Shown here one piece after another: positions 1-6,751 of a stretch of DNA of 12,113 nt. Numbering within the stretch: the first letter of the stretch is position 1; every line of letters begins with the position of its first letter. Location: positions 1-12,113 of the forward strand of contig CADBPX010000115.1 in the NCBI GenBank assembly GCA_902796625.1. The letters are read 5' to 3'. The notes beneath the pieces are model-generated. The model was not told the origin of the DNA. It did not search any database and was given only the letters and a program-made list of their open reading frames with translations. The position numbers and the translations under genes were made by a program. The DNA comes from an uncultured Pseudomonadota bacterium. Lineage in GTDB: Bacteria; Pseudomonadota; Alphaproteobacteria; RF32; CAG-239.

Positions 1-34
1 GCATATATAACTTCTAAAGAAAAGGACAAAACCC

Positions 35-1045
35 GTGATTCAAAAGAATTGGCAAGAACTTATAAAACCAACAAAACTTGATGTGTCTCAAGAAGAAGGC
101 AAAAACAAGGCAAAAATTGTGGTTGAACCATTAGAGAGAGGCTTTGGCCTTACTCTTGGTAATGCTTTAAGAAGAGTATTATTATCTTCTTTACAGGGTG
201 GTGCTGTTTCAGCAATTAAAATTGACGGTGTCCTCCATGAATTTTCTGTTATCCCAGGGGTAAGAGAAGATGTTACTGACATTGTTTTAAATATTAAGGA
301 ATTGGCTGTTGCCGTCCATACGGAAATGACCAAGACCTTGACCTTAAAAGCTGAAGGTCCGTGCACGGTTACAGCGGCGATGATTGAAACCGGACATGAT
401 GTTGAAATTATGAATCCGGATCATATCATCTGCACATTAGATGCCGGCGCCAAAATTAATATGGAATTAACCGTAACCACAGGTAAAGGTTATGTTCCGG
501 CTGTTAACAGTTCATTGGCCGATTCGCCTATCGGATTAATTGCTGTTGATGCGATTTATTCACCGGTCAAAAAAGTTTCGTACAAAGTTGAAAATACTCG
601 TGTTGGCCAAATTACCGACTATGATAAATTGACGATGGTTGTAGAAACCAACGGTGTTGTATCTCCGGAAGATGCGGTTGCACTTTCGGCACGCATTTTA
701 CAAGATCAATTAAAACCGTTCATTAATTTTGATGAACCGGAAAGTGAGGAAGAGAATGTTCATGAAGAACTTCCGTTCAACCGAAACTTGTTACGCAAAG
801 TTGATGAGCTTGAGCTCTCGGTTCGTTCGGCAAATTGCCTCAAGAATGACAACATTATCTATATTGGCGATTTGGTTCAAAAGACCGAAGCTGAAATGTT
901 GCGCACTCCGAACTTTGGTCGTAAATCATTGAACGAAATTAAAGAGGTGTTGGCTAAAATGGGTATTCATTTAGGTATGGAAACCCCGGGATGGCCGCCG
1001 GAGAATATTGAAGAATTAATCAAACGTTCTGATGAACACTTCTAA
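35..1045 (+). CDS. rpoA: DNA-directed RNA polymerase subunit alpha
   Basis: Alpha subunit of RNA polymerase (336 aa). The N-terminal domain (about residues 1-230) dimerises and seeds assembly of beta and beta'. The C-terminal domain (about 250-325) contacts UP elements and activators. The N-terminal assembly motif GFGLTLGNALRR is at 36-47. In the CTD, R264 and N267 of the VRSAN segment match the DNA-binding R265/N268 of E. coli. The acidic linker (234-246) is typical. Length is normal for the family, and the opening MIQKNWQELIKP is, from memory, alphaproteobacterial. The start is GTG at 35, chosen because AAAGGA at 21-26 sits 8 bases upstream. The gene normally lies at the end of the rpsM-rpsK-rpoA-rplQ cluster. 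Here a terminator follows and no rplQ is present. The 34 bases before the gene are too few to tell what lies upstream. Confidence 0.98.
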   Translation: MIQKNWQELIKPTKLDVSQEEGKNKAKIVVEPLERGFGLTLGNALRRVLLSSLQGGAVSAIKIDGVLHEFSVIPGVREDVTDIVLNIKELAVAVHTEMTKTLTLKAEGPCTVTAAMIETGHDVEIMNPDHIICTLDAGAKINMELTVTTGKGYVPAVNSSLADSPIGLIAVDAIYSPVKKVSYKVENTRVGQITDYDKLTMVVETNGVVSPEDAVALSARILQDQLKPFINFDEPESEEENVHEELPFNRNLLRKVDELELSVRSANCLKNDNIIYIGDLVQKTEAEMLRTPNFGRKSLNEIKEVLAKMGIHLGMETPGWPPENIEELIKRSDEHF

Positions 1046-1064
1046 TTCGTTGAAAATAACATTG

Positions 1065-1107
1065 AACAAAACCTTTTCTTATGCTAGAAAGGGTTTTGTT
1101 TGTTATT
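1065..1107 (+). terminator. Intrinsic terminator after rpoA
   Basis: Perfect-length inverted repeat: arm 1065-1079 (AACAAAACCTTTTCT), 6-base loop, arm 1086-1100 (AGAAAGGGTTTTGTT). This gives 15 pairs with one G-U, followed by a T-rich tail (TGTTATT). It begins 20 bases after the rpoA stop codon, so it should end the ribosomal protein/rpoA transcript and separate it from miaB. Confidence 0.85.
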
Positions 1108-1122
1108 GAAGGTACAAAATCT

Positions 1123-1153
1123 TTGAAAAATTTTAACAATTGCCGTAGATAAT
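1123..1153 (+). promoter_or_regulatory. Candidate promoter for the miaB operon
   Basis: TTGAAA at 1123-1128 and GATAAT at 1148-1153, separated by 19 bp, lie between the rpoA terminator and the miaB start. The spacing is longer than ideal. A 17-bp alternative would use the poorer TAGATA at 1146-1151. A promoter is expected here because of the upstream terminator, but the exact boxes are uncertain. Confidence 0.35.
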
Positions 1154-1184
1154 AACGATATAAAAACAAGCAAAGGAACAATAA

Positions 1185-2519
1185 GTGGCAAAACAATTTT
1201 ACATCAAAACTTTCGGCTGCCAGATGAATGTCTACGATTCGTCAAGAATTGCCGATATGTTACAACAAAAAGGTTATACGCCGACTGTCCATCAAAACCA
1301 AGCAGACCTGGTAATTTTTAACACCTGCCATATTCGCGAAAAAGCCGCCGAAAAACTTTTTTCAGACTTAGGCCGCGCCCATTTAATTCAGTTAGAGCGT
1401 GAAGAACACGGATTAAAAACCATAATCGGTGTTGTCGGTTGCGTTGTTCAAGCCGAAGATGAACAAATTATCAAAAGAGCTCCTTTTGTAAATTTTGCCG
1501 TTGGCCCGCTGATGTACCATAAAATCGGCCAAATCATTGATGATATTGAACAAAAATCTGACCGACAAAACTTTATTTATACGGATTTTCCGGCTGTCAG
1601 CAAATTTGATTTCTTACCGGAAAACAAAGCACAAGGTGCCTGCTCATATTTAGCCATTCAAGAGGGTTGCAACAACTTTTGTACTTATTGCGTTGTTCCT
1701 TATACGCGCGGTGTTGAATATTCGCGCCCGATAAATGACGTTATTACTGAGGCTAAACGTCTTTTAGCTACCGGCACACTGGAAATAAATTTACTGGGCC
1801 AAAATGTTAACTCCTACCATGGTGAAGACAGCAATGGCAAAGAACGTAATCTGGCATATTTAATCAATAAAATTGCCGAATTAGACGGCATAAAAAGGTT
1901 ACGCTACACAACTTCTTATCCGGCAGATATGAACGATGATCTGATATCCTGTCACCACAATATAGATATTTTGATGCCTTACCTGCATTTACCGATTCAA
2001 TCCGGCTCTGACAAAATTCTAAAAGCCATGAACCGCCGCCACAACTCGGCAGATTATCTTCGTATTGTTGAAAAACTCTACGCCGCTAATCCGACTGTAC
2101 GCATGTCATCAGACTTTATTGTCGGATTCCCCGGCGAAACCGACGCAGATTTTCAAGCAACTTTAGATATTGTCAATCGCGTTAAATATATTCAGGCTTT
2201 TTCATTTAAATACAGTCGTCGACCGGGCACACCGGCCGCAACGATGGAAAATCAGGTTGAAGAAAAGATCAAAAAAGAACGCTTAGATGTTTTGCAAACA
2301 TTGCTTTTTGATTATCAAACAAAGTTCAATAAATCGTGCATTGGCCGAACGATGCCGGTACTTTTTGAACAAACGGGCCGCCACAAAGGACAATTAATCG
2401 GTCGCACACCATATATGCAAAACTTGCATATCACAACCAAACGTGATAATATGAACAAAATTATTGATGTTGTTGTTACTGAAGCAACGACAAATTCTTT
2501 AAGCGGAAAGGAGCTTTAA
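1185..2519 (+). CDS. miaB: tRNA-2-methylthio-N6-dimethylallyladenosine synthase MiaB
   Basis: Radical SAM methylthiotransferase that converts i6A37 to ms2i6A37 in tRNAs reading codons that begin with U. The full 444-aa protein shows the family order. The N-terminal UPF0004 domain carries the auxiliary Fe-S cluster cysteines C12 (TFGCQMN), C48 (NTCHIREKA) and C86 (VGCVVQ). The radical SAM domain has the CxxxCxxC motif at C162, C166 and C169 (GCNNFCTYC). A TRAM-like RNA-binding domain spans about 385-440. NTCHIREKA and the CNNFCTYCVVPYTRG-type loop point to MiaB rather than RimO or MtaB. The start is GTG at 1185 with AAGGA at 1173-1177. It is the first gene of the operon with phoH, ybeY, corC and lnt, as in many proteobacteria. 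Only one base separates its stop codon from phoH. Confidence 0.97.
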   Translation: MAKQFYIKTFGCQMNVYDSSRIADMLQQKGYTPTVHQNQADLVIFNTCHIREKAAEKLFSDLGRAHLIQLEREEHGLKTIIGVVGCVVQAEDEQIIKRAPFVNFAVGPLMYHKIGQIIDDIEQKSDRQNFIYTDFPAVSKFDFLPENKAQGACSYLAIQEGCNNFCTYCVVPYTRGVEYSRPINDVITEAKRLLATGTLEINLLGQNVNSYHGEDSNGKERNLAYLINKIAELDGIKRLRYTTSYPADMNDDLISCHHNIDILMPYLHLPIQSGSDKILKAMNRRHNSADYLRIVEKLYAANPTVRMSSDFIVGFPGETDADFQATLDIVNRVKYIQAFSFKYSRRPGTPAATMENQVEEKIKKERLDVLQTLLFDYQTKFNKSCIGRTMPVLFEQTGRHKGQLIGRTPYMQNLHITTKRDNMNKIIDVVVTEATTNSLSGKEL

Positions 2520-2520
2520 A

Positions 2521-3486
2521 ATGGCAGAAATTGCTTTCGAATTATTTAATAACCAATTAGTTCAGCAACTTGTCGGCGAAGCCGATTCGAATTTACGGCT
2601 GATTGAAAAAATGCTTAATGTAGAAATTTTAAGTTTTGGCAACCAGATAACCGTAAAAGGAGCCAACAGCGATGTTGAAAGTGCAAGATCAGCCATAGAA
2701 ACTTTATATAACAAGGCCAGCAAAGGCATTGAAATCGGTGAACAGGAAGTTAAAGCCGCCGTACGTATGAGCGGCGACAGCCACAGTGCCGCCGAAGTTA
2801 ACGAAATGAGCGATATTGTCTTAAAGACCAAAAAGCGCTATATTTATCCACGTTCAGCCCACCAAGCTAAATACATTCAGGAAATGATGAAAAATGAGTT
2901 GGTATTCGGCTTAGGCCCGGCCGGAACCGGTAAAACCTATTTAGCTGTTGCCTTGGCCGTTTCCATGATGTTGGAAGGTACAATTGATAAAATCATCTTA
3001 TCACGTCCGGCTGTCGAGGCCGGTGAAAATCTTGGCTTTCTTCCGGGCGATTTGAAGGAAAAAGTTGATCCTTACTTACGCCCGCTATACGATGCTTTGT
3101 ACGAGATGTTGCCGGCCGAGCAAGTGGATAAAAAACTGGCTCTGGGAGAAATTGAAATTGCGCCGTTAGCCTTTATGCGCGGCCGCACACTTTCCAATTC
3201 GTTCATTATCTTAGATGAAGCGCAAAATACCACACCGATGCAAATGAAAATGTTTTTAACTCGCTTGGGCGAAAATTCGCGCATGGTAGTTAACGGCGAT
3301 TTGAGCCAAGTTGACCTGCCACGCGGCGTTGTTTCCGGCTTACGCGATGCTCTAGATACCTTGCGTAACGTTCATAACATTTCATCGGTAACATTCTCAT
3401 CTGAAGACGTTGTCCGTCACGGTTTGGTTGCAAAAATTGTTCAAGCCTACGAAGAAAGAAGTAAAAAACAGCAAGAAAATGACTGA
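2521..3486 (+). CDS. ybeZ: PhoH family ATPase (YbeZ)
   Basis: PhoH-like P-loop ATPase of 321 aa, the YbeZ type that partners YbeY in RNA processing. It is probably cytoplasmic. The N-terminal segment (about 5-65) resembles the KH-like part of YbeZ proteins. The ATPase domain runs from about 105 to 310. Walker A is GPAGTGKT at 132-139 (K138, T139) and Walker B is FIILDEAQ at 228-235 (D232, E233). The downstream NGDLSQVDLP segment (258-267) is characteristic of the family. The start is ATG 2521 with AAAGGAG at 2507-2513. The last 8 bases overlap the ybeY start, which suggests translational coupling of the two partners. The biochemical role of YbeZ is less well defined than that of YbeY. The family assignment is firm. 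Confidence 0.95.
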   Translation: MAEIAFELFNNQLVQQLVGEADSNLRLIEKMLNVEILSFGNQITVKGANSDVESARSAIETLYNKASKGIEIGEQEVKAAVRMSGDSHSAAEVNEMSDIVLKTKKRYIYPRSAHQAKYIQEMMKNELVFGLGPAGTGKTYLAVALAVSMMLEGTIDKIILSRPAVEAGENLGFLPGDLKEKVDPYLRPLYDALYEMLPAEQVDKKLALGEIEIAPLAFMRGRTLSNSFIILDEAQNTTPMQMKMFLTRLGENSRMVVNGDLSQVDLPRGVVSGLRDALDTLRNVHNISSVTFSSEDVVRHGLVAKIVQAYEERSKKQQEND

Positions 3487-4003
3487 AATAATCGTTGATT
3501 TAAATATTGAAGACACACGGTGGATTAAAGATTTACCAAATATCTCGGATATTGTATCCCAAGTCAAAGAGGTAACATTTGGATACATGAGTAAGCATAA
3601 TAAATTTCGCTTTTCTCTTCCCTCTAAGCCGTTACAGATTAACGTTGCTTTAAGTAATGATGACACCGTACAAAAGTTGAATCGCGATTTTCGCGGCAAA
3701 GATAAACCAACCAATGTTCTTTCTTTTGCCAATATTGATTCTGCTGATTTTTTATCTCTTGATGAAATGTACGACACCCTTGAGCTGGGGGATATAATAA
3801 TTGCCTATGAAACCATGCACAAAGAATCGGAAATTGAAAACATTTCTCTGCACGACCATTTTTGCCATTTATTATGTCACGGTTTTTTGCATTTATCAGG
3901 CTACGATCATCAAACCGACAGCCAAGCTGAAGAAATGGAAAGCCTGGAAATTGCCATCTTGCGCCAACTTAACATCGCTAATCCCTATCAGGAGAAAGAA
4001 TAA
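3479..4003 (+). CDS. ybeY: Endoribonuclease YbeY (rRNA maturation factor)
   Basis: Single-strand-specific, zinc-dependent endoribonuclease required for 16S rRNA 3'-end maturation and 70S quality control. The protein is 174 aa, close to the family norm. The diagnostic H-x3-H-x5-H motif lies in HGFLHLSGYDH, with zinc ligands H134, H138 and H144. The substrate-cleft segment LNRDFRGKDKPTNVLSF (67-83) is also present, with the conserved arginine R72. The reading frame stays open further upstream, to 3410. I place the start at ATG 3479 because it gives the family-length protein and a short 8-base overlap with phoH, whereas the longer form would overlap by 77 bases. There is no strong Shine-Dalgarno sequence, so coupling to phoH translation is likely. 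Its TAA stop touches the corC start with no gap. Confidence 0.95.
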   Translation: MTEIIVDLNIEDTRWIKDLPNISDIVSQVKEVTFGYMSKHNKFRFSLPSKPLQINVALSNDDTVQKLNRDFRGKDKPTNVLSFANIDSADFLSLDEMYDTLELGDIIIAYETMHKESEIENISLHDHFCHLLCHGFLHLSGYDHQTDSQAEEMESLEIAILRQLNIANPYQEKE

Positions 4004-4900
4004 ATGACAGAAACAAACAGTAGCGGTTTTTGGAATTGCATATGCCACTATTTTGGCAAAAAAGAAACCGTTCGTGAAACAATTGAAGATCTTTTGGAAG
4101 AAGCTGAAAGCAACACTGAAGAGCCAAACAATTTTAGTCAACAAGAAAAGTTACTGCTCAATAATGTGCTTTACCTCAAAGATAAACGCTGTAATCAGGT
4201 TATGACCCCGCGTGCCGAGATTATCGGTTTTCAAAAGGACGGAACCGTTGAAGATCTATGTAAGCTCATGATAGAAAAAGGTCATTCGCGCATCCCGATA
4301 TATGATGAATCCCTTGACGATATTGTCGGCACGGCGCACATTACCGATGTTGCCAAATACTTAATTAAGGGTAATAAAAAAGCCAAAGCTGAAATGCTGG
4401 TCAGTCACAAAGTTAAGTTTGTTTCACCTTCGATGCATGTTTTAGATTTATTAAGCTATATGCAGAAAAACAAAATTCATATAGCGTTAGTAGTTGATGA
4501 ATACGGCGGAGTTGACGGCTTGATAACCATTGAGGACTTGCTGGAAGAAATCGTCGGTGACATTGAAGATGAATATGACATTGAAAAAGAACCGGAAATC
4601 ACCAAACAAAGCCAAAATGTATTGATTGCTGATGCCAATGCCGAACTTGATGAAATTGAAGAAAAATGCGGTTGGAATTTGCGGCAATATTTAGATGAAG
4701 ATGATGACGAAATTGATACGGTAGGCGGCTTGGTTATCACCATAGCTGAACGGTTACCGCATCGCGGAGAAGTAATCGAAAGCCCTAAAGGTGTCCGTTT
4801 TCGGATCTTAGATGTTGATTCGCGCCGCATAAAACGAGTTATGATTGTGAAAAAAGATGATACAACGAATCAAAAGAATCTTGCAGATAATAATCAATAA
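4004..4900 (+). CDS. corC: CBS and CorC_HlyC domain protein (CorC/YbeX)
   Basis: 298-aa cytoplasmic CorC/YbeX-type protein. It has no DUF21 membrane domain. Order: acidic N-terminal helix (about 20-40), the conserved VMTPRAEI stretch (66-73) opening a CBS-domain pair (about 66-190, which in this family binds adenine nucleotides), then a CorC_HlyC transporter-associated domain (about 205-285). GHSRIPIY and the VVDEYGGVDGLITIEDLLEEIVGDIEDEYD-type region are typical. The name refers to cobalt/magnesium efflux through CorA, but work on ybeX also links the family to ribosome metabolism, which fits the ybeZ-ybeY neighbours. The start is ATG 4004, immediately after the ybeY stop, with AGGAG at 3990-3994. 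Its final 44 bases overlap lnt in another frame. Confidence 0.93.
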   Translation: MTETNSSGFWNCICHYFGKKETVRETIEDLLEEAESNTEEPNNFSQQEKLLLNNVLYLKDKRCNQVMTPRAEIIGFQKDGTVEDLCKLMIEKGHSRIPIYDESLDDIVGTAHITDVAKYLIKGNKKAKAEMLVSHKVKFVSPSMHVLDLLSYMQKNKIHIALVVDEYGGVDGLITIEDLLEEIVGDIEDEYDIEKEPEITKQSQNVLIADANAELDEIEEKCGWNLRQYLDEDDDEIDTVGGLVITIAERLPHRGEVIESPKGVRFRILDVDSRRIKRVMIVKKDDTTNQKNLADNNQ

Positions 4901-6422
4901 ATTCGGTCGCCGCCGCAAGCTGATATCTTTGTTTTTAGGTATTCTGCTGTGCTTTGCTTTACCGCCTTATTTTCAATTTTGGACGGTTTTAATTGCCTTT
5001 TCCGGCGCCATTTACCTTTGCATTCAAGCTAAAAGTTTATGGAATTTAGCCGGCATCGGCTATTGGTTCGGTTTCGGCTTTTTTGCCGGCGGATTATATT
5101 GGATAGGCAATGCCTTACTGATAGACATTAAGGAAACCGGATATTTGTACCCGTTGGTTTTGTTTTTAAACGGTGCTTTTTTTGGTTTGTTTACCATACC
5201 GCCATTTCTGGTAACTCGAGCCGGCAAAAATGTCTTTGCTAAAATTTTCTACTTTGCAGCAGCTTGGTTTTTAAGCACAGAATGGCTCAGAAGTTTTCTT
5301 TTTACCGGTTTTCCGTGGAATCCGCTTAGCTCTGTCTTAGCCTTTCGTCCGGCCTTATTGCAAACGCTTGCTTGGTGGGGAACTTATGGTTTATCAATGA
5401 TAATAATCATTATTGCCGCAATACCGGTGATATGGCTGTTACGCCCTACGCGTCAACGTGCATGGTCGATTATAGTCTCAATATTTTTATTCGGAATGCT
5501 CTGGGAGCATGGTGCATACGTTTTGGCTCATGCCGATAACCTTTCTGACGGCCAATCAATAATGGTAAGATTAGTTCAACCGAATATTCCGCAAACATTA
5601 AAGTGGGACAAAGCGGCTGCAGAAGAAAATTTCCGCCAATACATTGATCTCAGTCAGGAAAAAGACAATCAACATCTCGACTTTGTTATTTGGGGCGAAA
5701 CGGCCTCTCCTTTTGATTTAACCTACGATGAAAAACACTTACGCCAGATTCGCTCTGCCGTACCGCTGCATGGTTATCTGATTACCGGATTACTGCGTTA
5801 TGAACTTAATGAACGCAACCGCTATATTCCCTATAATTCACTGGCGGTTATAACGCGTAAAGGCCACATTTGGGATATTTATGATAAAAACCATTTGGTT
5901 CCTTTCGGCGAATATATACCCCTACGCCAATATCTGCCGCAATGGGTACGTCCGATAGCCAATAATGTTGCCGAATTCGGAAGAGGAGAAAAATATAAAA
6001 CCATCACTATCGACGGCTATCCGGAATTTGCACCGCTAATTTGCTACGAAATTATCTTTTCGGATGATATTATCCGCAAAGATAATAAACCGAAATGGAT
6101 AATACTGGTAACAAACGACGGTTGGTATGGAATAAGTTCAGGCCCGTATCAACATTTGGTTGCCGCGCAAATGCGGGCGATTGAAGAAGGTATAACCATA
6201 GTCCGCAGTGCTAACAGCGGAATTAGCGCCGTAATTACTCCATACGGTCAAGTTACGGCCAAAATCCCTTTAGCCACCCACGGATTTAAGGATGTTCCGG
6301 TTAAATTGGACTTAGCGCACGACACCTTATTTGGCCGCTATGGTAATACCATTCCGCTGTTAATGTGCGGAGAATTTATTTTCCTGGCTTGGTTAATATC
6401 GAAAATTTTTCCCAAAAAATAA
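4857..6422 (+). CDS. lnt: Apolipoprotein N-acyltransferase
   Basis: Inner-membrane enzyme for the last step of lipoprotein maturation. It transfers an acyl chain from a phospholipid to the N-terminal diacylglyceryl-cysteine. The protein is 521 aa. A basic N-terminus (3-21) is followed by several hydrophobic segments to about residue 225 and then the periplasmic carbon-nitrogen hydrolase (nitrilase) domain. The catalytic triad is visible: E281 (IWGETA), K344 (YDKNHLVPFGEY) and C396 (LICYEI). E352 matches the essential E343 of E. coli. A final hydrophobic segment lies at about 499-515. The ATG at 4857 overlaps corC by 44 bases and lacks a good Shine-Dalgarno sequence. Later in-frame starts (for example TTG 4881 and TTG 4929) would remove the basic N-terminus, so ATG is preferred. 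It is the last gene of the operon. Confidence 0.96.
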   Translation: MIQRIKRILQIIINKFGRRRKLISLFLGILLCFALPPYFQFWTVLIAFSGAIYLCIQAKSLWNLAGIGYWFGFGFFAGGLYWIGNALLIDIKETGYLYPLVLFLNGAFFGLFTIPPFLVTRAGKNVFAKIFYFAAAWFLSTEWLRSFLFTGFPWNPLSSVLAFRPALLQTLAWWGTYGLSMIIIIIAAIPVIWLLRPTRQRAWSIIVSIFLFGMLWEHGAYVLAHADNLSDGQSIMVRLVQPNIPQTLKWDKAAAEENFRQYIDLSQEKDNQHLDFVIWGETASPFDLTYDEKHLRQIRSAVPLHGYLITGLLRYELNERNRYIPYNSLAVITRKGHIWDIYDKNHLVPFGEYIPLRQYLPQWVRPIANNVAEFGRGEKYKTITIDGYPEFAPLICYEIIFSDDIIRKDNKPKWIILVTNDGWYGISSGPYQHLVAAQMRAIEEGITIVRSANSGISAVITPYGQVTAKIPLATHGFKDVPVKLDLAHDTLFGRYGNTIPLLMCGEFIFLAWLISKIFPKK

Positions 6423-6452
6423 CACCCTCAGCGCCGATTCGCTAAAGGTGTT
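6414..6452 (-). terminator. Intrinsic terminator for the minus-strand operon, abutting the lnt stop
   Basis: Read on the minus strand, AACACC...AGCG-loop-CGCT...GGTGTT (6452-6421) forms a hairpin with a 3-base internal mismatch zone. It is followed by A and six Ts (6420-6414). The T-run is the complement of the AAA AAA lysine codons at the end of lnt. The + strand side has no T-tract (it reads TTAAAAACG), so termination of lnt mRNA here is doubtful. The element serves the 81-aa gene and the genes upstream of it. Confidence 0.75.
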
Positions 6453-6471
6453 AAAAACGTAATGGCATAGT

Positions 6472-6717
6472 TCAATCTGACAAACTGTCCTCAATATTCT
6501 CGACCAAAATGAACTCATCCATATCATAAACCTGCATTGTTTTGCTATCGACAAAATACTTATCATCAACAACAAAACCGTGGATTTCAGTCTGCTGCGC
6601 TTGTGCGCCGTTTGCCAAAGCCTCATAGCACTTTGTAGCAGAAACCTCAGGGTGTTTATTTTTAACCGCCTGACAATAAATTATTTTTTTTGTTTCCATA
6701 ATCATAATTTTTTTCAC
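6472..6717 (-). CDS. Small hypothetical protein, 81 aa
   Basis: I do not recognise this protein. It has 81 residues and no signal peptide or membrane segment. It starts with a basic MKKIMIMETKKII stretch, has two cysteines (C15 and C30), and ends acidic (NIEDSLSD). The middle, EIHGFVVDDKYFVDSKTMQVYD, reads like alternating beta strands, so a small folded alpha/beta domain is plausible. Starts at GTG 6717, ATG 6705 and ATG 6699 share the frame. None has a clear Shine-Dalgarno sequence, so the N-terminus is uncertain by six residues. Thirteen bases separate it from the dipeptidase-GNAT gene upstream, and the terminator follows 19 bases after its stop. It may be co-transcribed with the fusion gene or have its own promoter. 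Confidence 0.6.
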   Translation of the reverse strand: MKKIMIMETKKIIYCQAVKNKHPEVSATKCYEALANGAQAQQTEIHGFVVDDKYFVDSKTMQVYDMDEFILVENIEDSLSD

Positions 6718-6722
6718 TTACA

Positions 6723-6751
6723 AAGTTAGCTTATTTTTCGTTTTTTGTCAA
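6723..6751 (-). promoter_or_regulatory. Weak candidate promoter for the 81-aa gene
   Basis: A consensus TTGACA (6751-6746, minus strand) lies 17 bp before TAACTT (6728-6723), a poor -10 box. It overlaps the end of the dipeptidase-GNAT gene. If used, transcription would begin near 6716, so the GTG at 6717 would be excluded and ATG 6705 or 6699 would be the start. Confidence 0.3.

Noticed and set aside
1..34. Possible end of an upstream gene
   Set aside because: Too short, and no frame shows the basic C-terminus expected of ribosomal protein S11.
3410..3478. Longer ybeY start
   Set aside because: It would overlap phoH by 77 bases and add 23 residues not expected in the family.
3397..3777. 126-codon minus-strand frame over phoH and ybeY
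   Set aside because: It lies antisense to two well-identified genes, and its composition is that of a reverse-frame shadow.
4477..4830. 117-codon minus-strand frame within corC
   Set aside because: The serine-rich product arises from reading Asp/Glu-rich corC codons backwards. No independent signal supports it.
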